This document shows positions 1 to 5,004 of a stretch of DNA of 5,004 nucleotides, piece after piece (the stretch's first letter is position 1; each line of letters opens with the position of its first letter). Below the pieces are notes generated by a model. That model was given only the letters and a program-made list of their open reading frames with translations. It searched no databases and was not told the origin of the DNA. Both the position numbers and the translations under genes were made by a program. The DNA comes from Thermoanaerobaculia bacterium (GTDB taxonomy: Bacteria; Acidobacteriota; Thermoanaerobaculia; Multivoradales; JAHEKO01), in assembly GCA_029287645.1 (NCBI GenBank), contig JARFQS010000463.1:1-5004 (forward strand), given 5' to 3'.

Positions 1-1
1 G

Positions 2-520
2 GTGTGGGCCGAACGAAGTCCTGATGGGGAGCTTCACACCGAATCGGTTCGCGGTGGCCAACGCCTGGGCTCTTCCATACGAGTCCTGCATACCGGACAA
101 CCATCGGAGACGACCGGCGACGTGGTTTCGGCAGTGCGTCAGTACGCGTCGAAGGACCCGGTCGGTTTCGAGGAACTCTTGGACCGAATGGAGTCCTGTG
201 TGCGTGACTTCCGCCGGTGGCTTCTCGAGGAATCGGCTTCCGCTGACCAGGCCATCGCGTCGATCCGGGACTACGAAGCCTGTCTCGAAGCCATCGGAGT
301 GGTGCCGGCGCCTGTGCAAGAGGCGATCCGGGAAGTGGAGACCCTGGGAGGGGCCGCCAAGATCTCTGGAGCGGGTGCCCTCTCGGGCGAGGCCGCGGGC
401 TGCCTGCTCGTCTGTTGGCCGGACCGTCCGGAGGTGGGATCGCCGGAACGCCTGTCGGCATACAATCGTCAACAGGTCGAGCTGGGAGTCCCCGGTTTGA
501 GTTGCGAGGTCATCGGATGA
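2..520 (+). CDS. GHMP-family kinase, probable mevalonate kinase (3' fragment, 5' end outside window)
   Basis: This is the C-terminal part (172 visible residues) of a GHMP kinase. The frame is open to the left edge, so the GTG at position 2 is only the first whole codon and not a start. Seen: a TGQPSETTGDVVSAV segment (residues 31-45) matching the substrate-side TGxxxST..V motif of mevalonate kinases, and the C-terminal glycine-rich motif KISGAGALSGEAAG (120-133) followed by a hydrophobic strand, typical of the family's motif 3. Inferred role: ATP-dependent phosphorylation of mevalonate to mevalonate 5-phosphate in the cytoplasm. Context supports this, because the next genes are a mevalonate-phosphate decarboxylase homologue and isopentenyl phosphate kinase. 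The stop overlaps the next start (ATGA), suggesting translational coupling. The motif 3 loop is longer than the usual GAGGGG form. A phosphomevalonate kinase or another GHMP kinase cannot be excluded without the N-terminal half. Confidence 0.78.
   Translation: MWAERSPDGELHTESVRGGQRLGSSIRVLHTGQPSETTGDVVSAVRQYASKDPVGFEELLDRMESCVRDFRRWLLEESASADQAIASIRDYEACLEAIGVVPAPVQEAIREVETLGGAAKISGAGALSGEAAGCLLVCWPDRPEVGSPERLSAYNRQQVELGVPGLSCEVIG
506..510 (+). promoter_or_regulatory. Ribosome binding site for the decarboxylase gene
   Basis: GAGGT lies six bases upstream of the ATG at 517, inside the end of the preceding kinase gene. It supports 517 as the start rather than an in-frame ATG at 415, which would add 34 residues of unrelated sequence before the conserved family N-terminus. 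Confidence 0.6.
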
Positions 521-1521
521 GAGCCAAAGCCACGGTCATCGCGCCGGCAAATATTGCCTTCATCAAGTACTGGGGTACGGCGGACTGGGAGCGGACTCTG
601 CCCTTCAACCCCTCACTCTCCATGACCCTGAGAGAGTGCGTGACTCGGACGACTGTGGAGGTTCTGAGTCGAGAGGAGAATGATTCCGTCTCTCTCATGA
701 CGGGGGAGGGCTCTCTCGAGCCTGCAGCGGAGGCCTTCACCCGGCGTGTCGTGCCCCACCTCGAGCGACTCCGCGAGTGGTCCGGAGAGGAGGTGTCGTT
801 TCGAGTCGCCACCGAGAACAGCTTTCCCATGGGTGCCGGGATGGCCTCTTCGGCGTCGGGCTTCGCGGCTCTGACTCTGGCGGTGGTGGCTGCTCTCGGC
901 AAGCAGGTATCGAGCGAGGAAGCCTCGGTTCTGGCGCGACTCAGCGGCTCGGGGTCTGCGGCCCGATCGGTCGAGGGAGGCTATGTGAAGTGGCCCGCCG
1001 GGGAGGGGAACGAGGGCGAGCACGCCGTGCAAGTGGCAACCGCAGATCACTGGGACCTGCGTGATGTCGTAGCCGTTCTTCAGGAGCAGGCCAAGGACGT
1101 TTCCTCTCGTGAGGGGCACGAGCGCGCCCCGTCGAGTCCCTACTTCGAGCCCCGGCAAAGGCTTCTGCCGGACAGGTTGGAAACGGTTACGCAGGCGATC
1201 CTGACCCGGGACTTCGCGGCCCTGGCACACACGGTCGAAGAGGAAGCGATCGACCTCCACCTCATAGCCATGTCCTCGCACCCTCCCATCTTCTACTGGC
1301 GGCCCGGAACCCTGGAGGTTCTGGCTGCGATCAGGCGCCTGCGACAGGAGGGTGCAGAGGTCTGCGCGACCATGGACGCCGGTGCCAACGTGCATATGAT
1401 CTGCACTCCGGAATCCGAGGCCGTGGTGGCGGAAGAGATAGGAGCCATTTCCGAGGTGAGCTCGCTGATCCACGATGGCGTAGGACGGGGCCCCATGATC
1501 GTGGATGAGCATCTGATCTGA
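517..1521 (+). CDS. Mevalonate (di)phosphate decarboxylase family protein; possibly phosphomevalonate decarboxylase
   Basis: A full-length (334 aa) GHMP-fold decarboxylase, a usual size for this family. Seen: N-terminal PANIAFIKYWG (residues 10-20), NPSLSMTL (31-38), the ATP loop MGAGMASSASGFAAL (105-119), SGSGSAARS (143-151) with the conserved arginine R150, VSSREG (195-200), SHPPIFYW (254-261) and DAGANVH (287-293) with the catalytic-type aspartate D287. Known: the family uses ATP to phosphorylate the 3-hydroxyl, then loses phosphate and CO2. It gives IPP from diphosphomevalonate, or isopentenyl phosphate from phosphomevalonate. Odd: residue 21 is Thr (KYWGT), where eukaryotic and staphylococcal enzymes have a lysine that contacts the diphosphate, and DAGPN is DAGAN. 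With IPK immediately downstream, a monophosphate substrate is a reasonable inference but not proven. The start is fixed by the GAGGT site and the ATGA overlap. No broken or missing segment is apparent. Confidence 0.93.
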   Translation: MRAKATVIAPANIAFIKYWGTADWERTLPFNPSLSMTLRECVTRTTVEVLSREENDSVSLMTGEGSLEPAAEAFTRRVVPHLERLREWSGEEVSFRVATENSFPMGAGMASSASGFAALTLAVVAALGKQVSSEEASVLARLSGSGSAARSVEGGYVKWPAGEGNEGEHAVQVATADHWDLRDVVAVLQEQAKDVSSREGHERAPSSPYFEPRQRLLPDRLETVTQAILTRDFAALAHTVEEEAIDLHLIAMSSHPPIFYWRPGTLEVLAAIRRLRQEGAEVCATMDAGANVHMICTPESEAVVAEEIGAISEVSSLIHDGVGRGPMIVDEHLI

Positions 1522-1525
1522 AGCG

Positions 1526-2356
1526 ATGGTGGGTCCGATGGAGGTAGTTCTCGTCAAGCTGGGTGGCAGCCTGATCACCGACAAGCGGCAGCGTGAGACG
1601 GCTCGGAACGAGGTGATCGGGCGTCTGGCCAGAGAGCTGGCAGAGATCGATCGACGAGAGGTTCGGCTGATTCTCGGGCACGGTAGCGGCTCGTTCGGCC
1701 ACGTAGCGGCCGCGAGACACGGTATTCACCAGGGTGTCGAGACAACGGAACAGCTCCTCGGGGTGACGGAGACCCAGGATCGGGCGGCGACCCTGCACCG
1801 CCTGGTCATGGGCGCTCTATGGAAGAACGGAGTTGCGGCCTTTTCCCTGGCGCCTTCGAGCTTTCTCGTGTCGGCGGGCGGAGCGCCGGCGGACCTCTGG
1901 ATCGAGAGCTTGCTGAATGCCCTGCAAATCGGATTGCTACCGCTGGTTTACGGTGATGTGGTCATGGACCGCGAGCTGGGAGCTTCCATCGCTTCGACCG
2001 AGACCGTTCTTCTGACACTCGCGGAGCGACTCAAGAGCCGCGGCGTCGTTGTGCGACGGAGTATTTGGCTAGGCGAAACCGATGGTATCTATGACGATCA
2101 GGGTGCGACGATCGGGGAGCTCGGGGCGGAGTCCATATCCGACGTTGTGGAGGAGCTGGAAGGTGCCGCGGGAACCGATGTCACTGGGGGCATGCGCCAT
2201 CGTCTTGAAACCGCGGCCAGTCTCGCTGCGCTCGGAGTCGAATCCTGCATCGCGAATGGCTTGGAACCCGGAGTGCTGGGGCGGATTCTGGAGGATGGAG
2301 CCTTCAAAGGAACCAGGGTGCGGGCGGCGGCCTCGGATCTGCGAACCGAGACCTGA
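1526..2356 (+). CDS. Isopentenyl phosphate kinase
   Basis: A cytoplasmic amino-acid-kinase-fold enzyme (276 aa, close to the family's usual length) that phosphorylates isopentenyl phosphate to IPP with ATP. Seen: the N-terminal nucleotide loop KLGGSLITDK (residues 11-20), the IPK hallmark HGSGSFGH (52-59) carrying the histidine that separates IPK from other family members, VYGDVVMD (141-148), ASTETVLLTLAERL (156-169), ETDGIYD (184-190) and DVTGGM (218-223). The lysine usually found three residues after the GGM methionine is arginine here (R226). The gene begins four bases after the decarboxylase stop. An ATG at 1538 (M5) is an alternative start: it has GGTGGG four bases upstream and leaves a shorter leader before KLGGS, nearer to typical IPKs, so the true start may be 1538. 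The neighbours place it as the last step of a mevalonate-derived route to IPP. Confidence 0.95.
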   Translation: MVGPMEVVLVKLGGSLITDKRQRETARNEVIGRLARELAEIDRREVRLILGHGSGSFGHVAAARHGIHQGVETTEQLLGVTETQDRAATLHRLVMGALWKNGVAAFSLAPSSFLVSAGGAPADLWIESLLNALQIGLLPLVYGDVVMDRELGASIASTETVLLTLAERLKSRGVVVRRSIWLGETDGIYDDQGATIGELGAESISDVVEELEGAAGTDVTGGMRHRLETAASLAALGVESCIANGLEPGVLGRILEDGAFKGTRVRAAASDLRTET

Positions 2357-2384
2357 TACGGGCCGGCGCGTGGAGCCTTTCGCC

Positions 2385-2411
2385 CTGACGACGAACTCGG
2401 GCTGCTAGGAT
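2385..2411 (+). promoter_or_regulatory. Putative extended -10 promoter before the squalene/phytoene synthase gene
   Basis: In the 84-base gap after the IPK gene there is CTGACG (2385-2390; four of six against TTGACA). After a short 15-base spacer comes TAGGAT (2406-2411; four of six against TATAAT), preceded by TGC (2403-2405), an extended -10 element. A transcript starting near 2418 would have a leader of about 20-25 bases. This would let the synthase and the gene after it be expressed apart from the mevalonate genes. No convincing hairpin-plus-T terminator is seen in the gap, so read-through is also likely. This is a consensus match by eye only. Confidence 0.35.
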
Positions 2412-2419
2412 GATCGGCC

Positions 2420-2431
2420 GGAAGAGAGAAG
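2420..2431 (+). promoter_or_regulatory. Probable ribosome binding site for the synthase gene
   Basis: A purine-rich GGAAGAGAGAAG ends nine bases before the ATG at 2441. It is a loose Shine-Dalgarno match but the only one near this start, and it supports 2441 as the initiation codon. Confidence 0.4.
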
Positions 2432-2440
2432 CCCGCTGAG

Positions 2441-3439
2441 ATGAGCCGAGAAACGAACAAGACCCTTATCGAGAAGGGACAGAACCAGGGTTCCGACGGG
2501 GTTGTAGACGATAGCGATCTCCTCCAGGACCTTCTGGTCAAGACCAGCCGAACCTTCGCCCTGGCCATCCCGCTACTACCGGACCCCACACTGCGTGAGG
2601 TCACGATTGCCTACCTTCTCTTTCGGATTGCAGATACCTTCGAAGACGCCAGCGTGCTGTGGGAAAAGCCCCAGCAGATCGGTGCGTTGGAGGCTTTCGG
2701 GGATCTGTTGCGGGAACCTTCAGTGGAGCGGGCTCGGGAGTTGTCCCTCGAGTGGCAGGCGAGGCCCTCTTCCGAGCATGCAGGATACCTGGAGCTCCTG
2801 GACAGGACGCCGGACGTGATCGCCGCCTTCATGGATCTGAACCCTGGAGCTCAGCAGGTGGTGGCTCACCACACGATTCGTACGGCGGAAGGCATGGCTT
2901 CGGTCGTCGAGCGGACCGGACCGGACGGTGTGTTGCGGCTCGAGAGCATTCCCGAGCTCCAGGCCTACTGCTATATCGTCGCGGGCATCGTCGGTGAGAT
3001 GCTCACGGATCTATTCCTTCTGGACCGACCCTCCCTGGAGCCGATTGCCGATTATCTGCGGCAGCGTTCGGTCGCATTCGGTGAGGGTCTGCAGCTGGTC
3101 AACATCCTCAAGGACTCGGCTGACGACAGCGTCGAAGGCCGAAACTACCTGCCCTATGACATCGAGCGCCAGGAGGTCTTCGACCTCGCCCGGCAGGACC
3201 TCGAAGCGGCAACGGAGTACACCCTGGCTATCCAACGGAGTGGCGGACCGGATGGGGTCGTTCTGTTCACGGGCCTCCCGGTGGCACTGGCCTGGGCGAC
3301 CCTCGACAAGGTCGAGAAAGAGGGGCCAGGTGCGAAGATCGGTCGTGTAGAGGTCTTCGCCATACACAGTCGGCTGAAGAGGGCGGTGGCGGCAGGTCGG
3401 CCGGCGATTCGCTCCCGTAGGCCCGAGACGTCGGCCTGA
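2441..3439 (+). CDS. Squalene/phytoene synthase family protein (head-to-head prenyl synthase)
   Basis: A full-length (332 aa) all-alpha trans-isoprenyl diphosphate synthase that condenses two farnesyl or two geranylgeranyl diphosphates through a cyclopropyl intermediate. Seen: SRTFALAIPLLP (residues 36-47), the first Asp-rich motif DTFED (65-69) in FRIADTFEDA, YCYIVAGIVGEM (176-187), and the second Asp-rich motif DSADD (225-229) in LQLVNILKDSADD, followed by GRNYLPYDI (233-241). Both DxxxD magnesium-binding motifs are intact. The N-terminal half and the YCYxVAGxVG helix resemble squalene synthases, while LQLVNILKD and GRNYLP resemble bacterial phytoene/dehydrosqualene synthases, so the product (squalene, dehydrosqualene or phytoene) cannot be decided. 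There is no C-terminal membrane anchor. The first 25 residues or so are polar and not conserved in the family. The upstream IPK supplies IPP for its substrates. The stop shares a base with the next start (TGATG). Confidence 0.93.
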   Translation: MSRETNKTLIEKGQNQGSDGVVDDSDLLQDLLVKTSRTFALAIPLLPDPTLREVTIAYLLFRIADTFEDASVLWEKPQQIGALEAFGDLLREPSVERARELSLEWQARPSSEHAGYLELLDRTPDVIAAFMDLNPGAQQVVAHHTIRTAEGMASVVERTGPDGVLRLESIPELQAYCYIVAGIVGEMLTDLFLLDRPSLEPIADYLRQRSVAFGEGLQLVNILKDSADDSVEGRNYLPYDIERQEVFDLARQDLEAATEYTLAIQRSGGPDGVVLFTGLPVALAWATLDKVEKEGPGAKIGRVEVFAIHSRLKRAVAAGRPAIRSRRPETSA

Positions 3440-5004
3440 TGGGCCAGGTCCTCCGCGCTCTTCTTCTCCTACCCCTCGTAGGTGTTCTACTCGTTTCCTC
3501 GGCCGGTGCCCAGAGCTGGGTGGGCGAAGCCGAGGTGAGGGGAGTCGTCACCGACATCGACGAACAGCCTATTGTCGGGGCTCTGGTCACCCTGAGTCCC
3601 GTTGACCAGCCCGAGCTGTGGTCCTCCTCTGTCGAGACCGACACCCGGGGAAGGTGGAGAATCGGCGGCATTCCCTCCACCCGGTGGCGGGTCACGATCA
3701 AGGCGAAGGACTTCGTGACCGTCGAGGGCTGGGTGGAGAGTGCCGACGGACCCACGGCCGCCGTTGAAGTCTGGATGCGCCCTCTGGCCGAAGTGACCGC
3801 TGCCTTCGCCGAGAGCTCGTCGTCCGTTGTCCGATGGTTGGAGAAGGCCAACACCCTGCTGGAGCAGGGTCAGTACGAAGCCGCCCGCGAGGAGTACGAA
3901 AAGGCACTGGGAGCCCTCCCGAGGATGTCGTGGCCGCAGGTACTGCAATCGATGGCCAGGACCCACTACCTCCAGGGCGAGTCCGCCAAGGCCTTGACGA
4001 CTCTCGAGTGGGCGCTGGCGATCGATCCCAGGGACCAGACCTCGGCACAGCTCTACTCCGTTCTGCTCGAGCAGCTGGGCAGGAGCACGGAGGCGACCGA
4101 GTTCCTGGAGGAGATACAGGCGATGACGCCTGCCGAGTTGGAGGCGCTGGCGGATCGATCCAGTGAGGTCTCTCCAGCGGTGGTAGCCAGGAGCCTGTCG
4201 CCTGCCAGACAGCTCGAGCCTCCCATCGAGGAGGCTAGGGCTGGCAGGACGGGCTCCTATCGAGTCCGGTTCGTAGACGAGAGTCCGCACGCTTCTCTGG
4301 AGATCCTCCTCGAACGGCTCGATCTCGACCGGGCGGAGGTCGAGAGACTCGATCCAGCCGGAGGTCGGTACGACCTTCAAGACGAGAGCTTCACAGTATT
4401 CGTACCGCCTTCCTACTCCCCGGATGCCGAGTATGGGCTCTTCGTATGGATCAGCCCGACCCCCTTCGGCGGCTTCGCTTCGCTGGAGATGCAGGAGGCC
4501 CTCGAGGCGGCTAACCTCATCTGGGTCGGGGCCGATGACGCAGGCAATGGCCGGGCCCTCTGGTATCGCTACCTGTTGGCCCTGGAAGCGGTGCACAACA
4601 TGCGGCAGCTCTATCGAATCGACGAGGCATCCGTCTTCGTCGGTGGATACTCCGGCGGAGGTAGAGTGACCAGCGGTCTGGCCATGCTCTTTCCCGAGGT
4701 GTTTCGCGGTGGCTATTCGATGTCCGGGTGTGACTATCCCGAGCGACTTGCGGTGCCGGACAAACCGGGAGCTCACTGGCCGCCAGGCTTTCCGGCACCT
4801 GCCAAGCCAGTCTTCCGCGAAGTCAAGGCGAAGAGCCGATTCGTCTTGCTGGCGGGCGAGCTCGACTTCAATCGGGCCCAGACCCGAAAGACCTATCTGA
4901 GGATGCTGGACGACGGCTTCGAGAACGTTCTTTATCTGCTGGTGGCTGGCGCCAGCCACTACGACCACCCCGACGAAGAGACATTGACCCTGTCTCTTAT
5001 ACAC
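3439..5004 (+). CDS. Exported protein: carboxypeptidase-regulatory-like domain, TPRs and alpha/beta-hydrolase domain (3' end missing)
   Basis: The open frame runs to the edge; genuine sequence ends at 4989 (517 residues), and the final LSLIH is encoded by adapter. Seen: a signal peptide at residues 1-24 with a leucine-rich core and likely cleavage at SAGA|QS; a beta-sandwich regulatory-like domain (about 32-113, VRGVVTDIDEQPIVGALVTL then TDTRGRWRIGGIP); about three TPR helix pairs (132-160, 166-197, 200-230); a linker (about 240-272); and an esterase/PHB-depolymerase-like alpha/beta hydrolase (about 310 to the end). The nucleophile elbow is GYSGG with S405. D476 in AGELDFNRA and H507 in GASHYDHP are likely triad partners. 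Inferred: a periplasmic or exported serine hydrolase with a protein-binding module; the substrate is unknown. It starts at the TGATG overlap with the synthase and has no clear Shine-Dalgarno site, so translational coupling is likely. The C-terminal helix expected after the catalytic histidine is cut off. Confidence 0.82.
   Translation, partial: MGQVLRALLLLPLVGVLLVSSAGAQSWVGEAEVRGVVTDIDEQPIVGALVTLSPVDQPELWSSSVETDTRGRWRIGGIPSTRWRVTIKAKDFVTVEGWVESADGPTAAVEVWMRPLAEVTAAFAESSSSVVRWLEKANTLLEQGQYEAAREEYEKALGALPRMSWPQVLQSMARTHYLQGESAKALTTLEWALAIDPRDQTSAQLYSVLLEQLGRSTEATEFLEEIQAMTPAELEALADRSSEVSPAVVARSLSPARQLEPPIEEARAGRTGSYRVRFVDESPHASLEILLERLDLDRAEVERLDPAGGRYDLQDESFTVFVPPSYSPDAEYGLFVWISPTPFGGFASLEMQEALEAANLIWVGADDAGNGRALWYRYLLALEAVHNMRQLYRIDEASVFVGGYSGGGRVTSGLAMLFPEVFRGGYSMSGCDYPERLAVPDKPGAHWPPGFPAPAKPVFREVKAKSRFVLLAGELDFNRAQTRKTYLRMLDDGFENVLYLLVAGASHYDHPDEETLTLSLIH
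4189..4258 (+). repeat. Long imperfect inverted repeat (hairpin) inside the hydrolase gene
   Basis: Three nested arms pair: 4189-4198 with 4249-4258 (ten pairs, one of them G-U in RNA), 4201-4208 with 4241-4248 (CCTGCCAG/CTGGCAGG, perfect) and 4217-4223 with 4230-4236 (AGCCTCC/GGAGGCT, perfect). The terminal loop is six bases. Only a two-base bulge and one 8/4 internal loop interrupt the stem, giving about 25 pairs in 70 bases. It lies in frame over residues 251-274, the linker between the TPR and hydrolase domains. No T-run follows, so it is not a standard terminator. Confidence 0.6.
4990..5004 (+). other. Tn5/Nextera transposase adapter remnant (sequencing artefact)
   Basis: CTGTCTCTTATACAC is identical to the first 15 bases of the 19-base mosaic end (CTGTCTCTTATACACATCT) used in tagmentation libraries, and it sits exactly at the end of the sequence. 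It is untrimmed adapter rather than biology. It adds a false LSLIH tail to the + strand protein and a false MYKRQ start to an antisense reading frame. The first one or two bases could by chance also be genomic. Confidence 0.95.

Noticed and set aside
415..516. Upstream in-frame ATG extending the decarboxylase by 34 residues
   Set aside because: The extension overlaps the conserved kinase motif region in another frame, has no family similarity, and the ATG at 517 has a Shine-Dalgarno site and the usual family N-terminus.
613..1584. A 323-codon antisense open frame opposite the decarboxylase
   Set aside because: It runs against a gene with all family motifs, spans the junction with the next gene, and its translation has no recognisable domain.
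2357..2440. Possible intrinsic terminator after the IPK gene
   Set aside because: The gap has GC-rich stretches, but I found no stable stem followed by a T-run.
2082..2604. Small overlapping frames on both strands around the IPK end and synthase start
   Set aside because: They overlap well-supported genes, have arginine/serine-rich translations typical of out-of-frame GC-rich DNA, and show no motifs.
3487..5004. A 505-codon antisense open frame opposite the hydrolase gene
   Set aside because: Its start codon lies in adapter sequence (MYKRQ), its translation shows no recognisable domain, and the + strand frame has a signal peptide, TPRs and a catalytic serine motif. It is a GC-driven shadow.
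1..5004. CRISPR array, tRNA/rRNA, insertion sequence or attachment site
   Set aside because: No regularly spaced repeats, RNA-gene signatures, transposase motifs or flanking direct repeats were seen. The only transposon-like sequence is the library adapter at the end.

Overview
The window is a GC-rich bacterial fragment, probably a metagenomic contig. It is packed with co-directional (+ strand) genes, and nearly all of it is coding. It holds four isoprenoid-biosynthesis genes followed by one gene for a large exported multidomain protein. The last 15 bases are not genomic: they match the Tn5/Nextera mosaic-end adapter, so the right edge is a library artefact. The source organism cannot be named from this sequence. 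A mevalonate-type pathway with an isopentenyl phosphate kinase, plus a secreted protein combining a carboxypeptidase-regulatory-like domain, TPRs and an esterase fold, suggests an environmental lineage such as Chloroflexota, Acidobacteriota, Myxococcota or Gemmatimonadota. This is inference only.

Left part (1-2356): the 3' end of a GHMP kinase, most likely mevalonate kinase, overlaps by ATGA with a mevalonate (di)phosphate decarboxylase family gene. Four bases later comes an isopentenyl phosphate kinase (IPK). The three genes look like one transcription unit. IPK beside a decarboxylase homologue suggests the 'alternative' mevalonate route described in haloarchaea and in the Chloroflexi bacterium Roseiflexus: mevalonate -> mevalonate 5-phosphate -> isopentenyl phosphate -> IPP. 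The decarboxylase has KYWGT where classical diphosphomevalonate decarboxylases have KYWGK, which fits a monophosphate substrate. No phosphomevalonate kinase is visible, but the upstream side is cut off.

Middle part (2357-3439): an 84-base gap carries a plausible extended -10 promoter. It is followed by a trans-isoprenyl diphosphate synthase of the squalene/phytoene synthase family, which would join two C15 or C20 prenyl diphosphates made from the IPP supplied by the upstream genes.

Right part (3439-4989): a gene joined to the synthase by TGATG encodes a signal peptide, a beta-sandwich regulatory-like domain, about three TPRs and a serine alpha/beta-hydrolase domain. Its 3' end is missing. 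A long imperfect hairpin lies in the coding sequence for the linker between the TPRs and the hydrolase. The function of this protein and its link to terpenoids are unknown.
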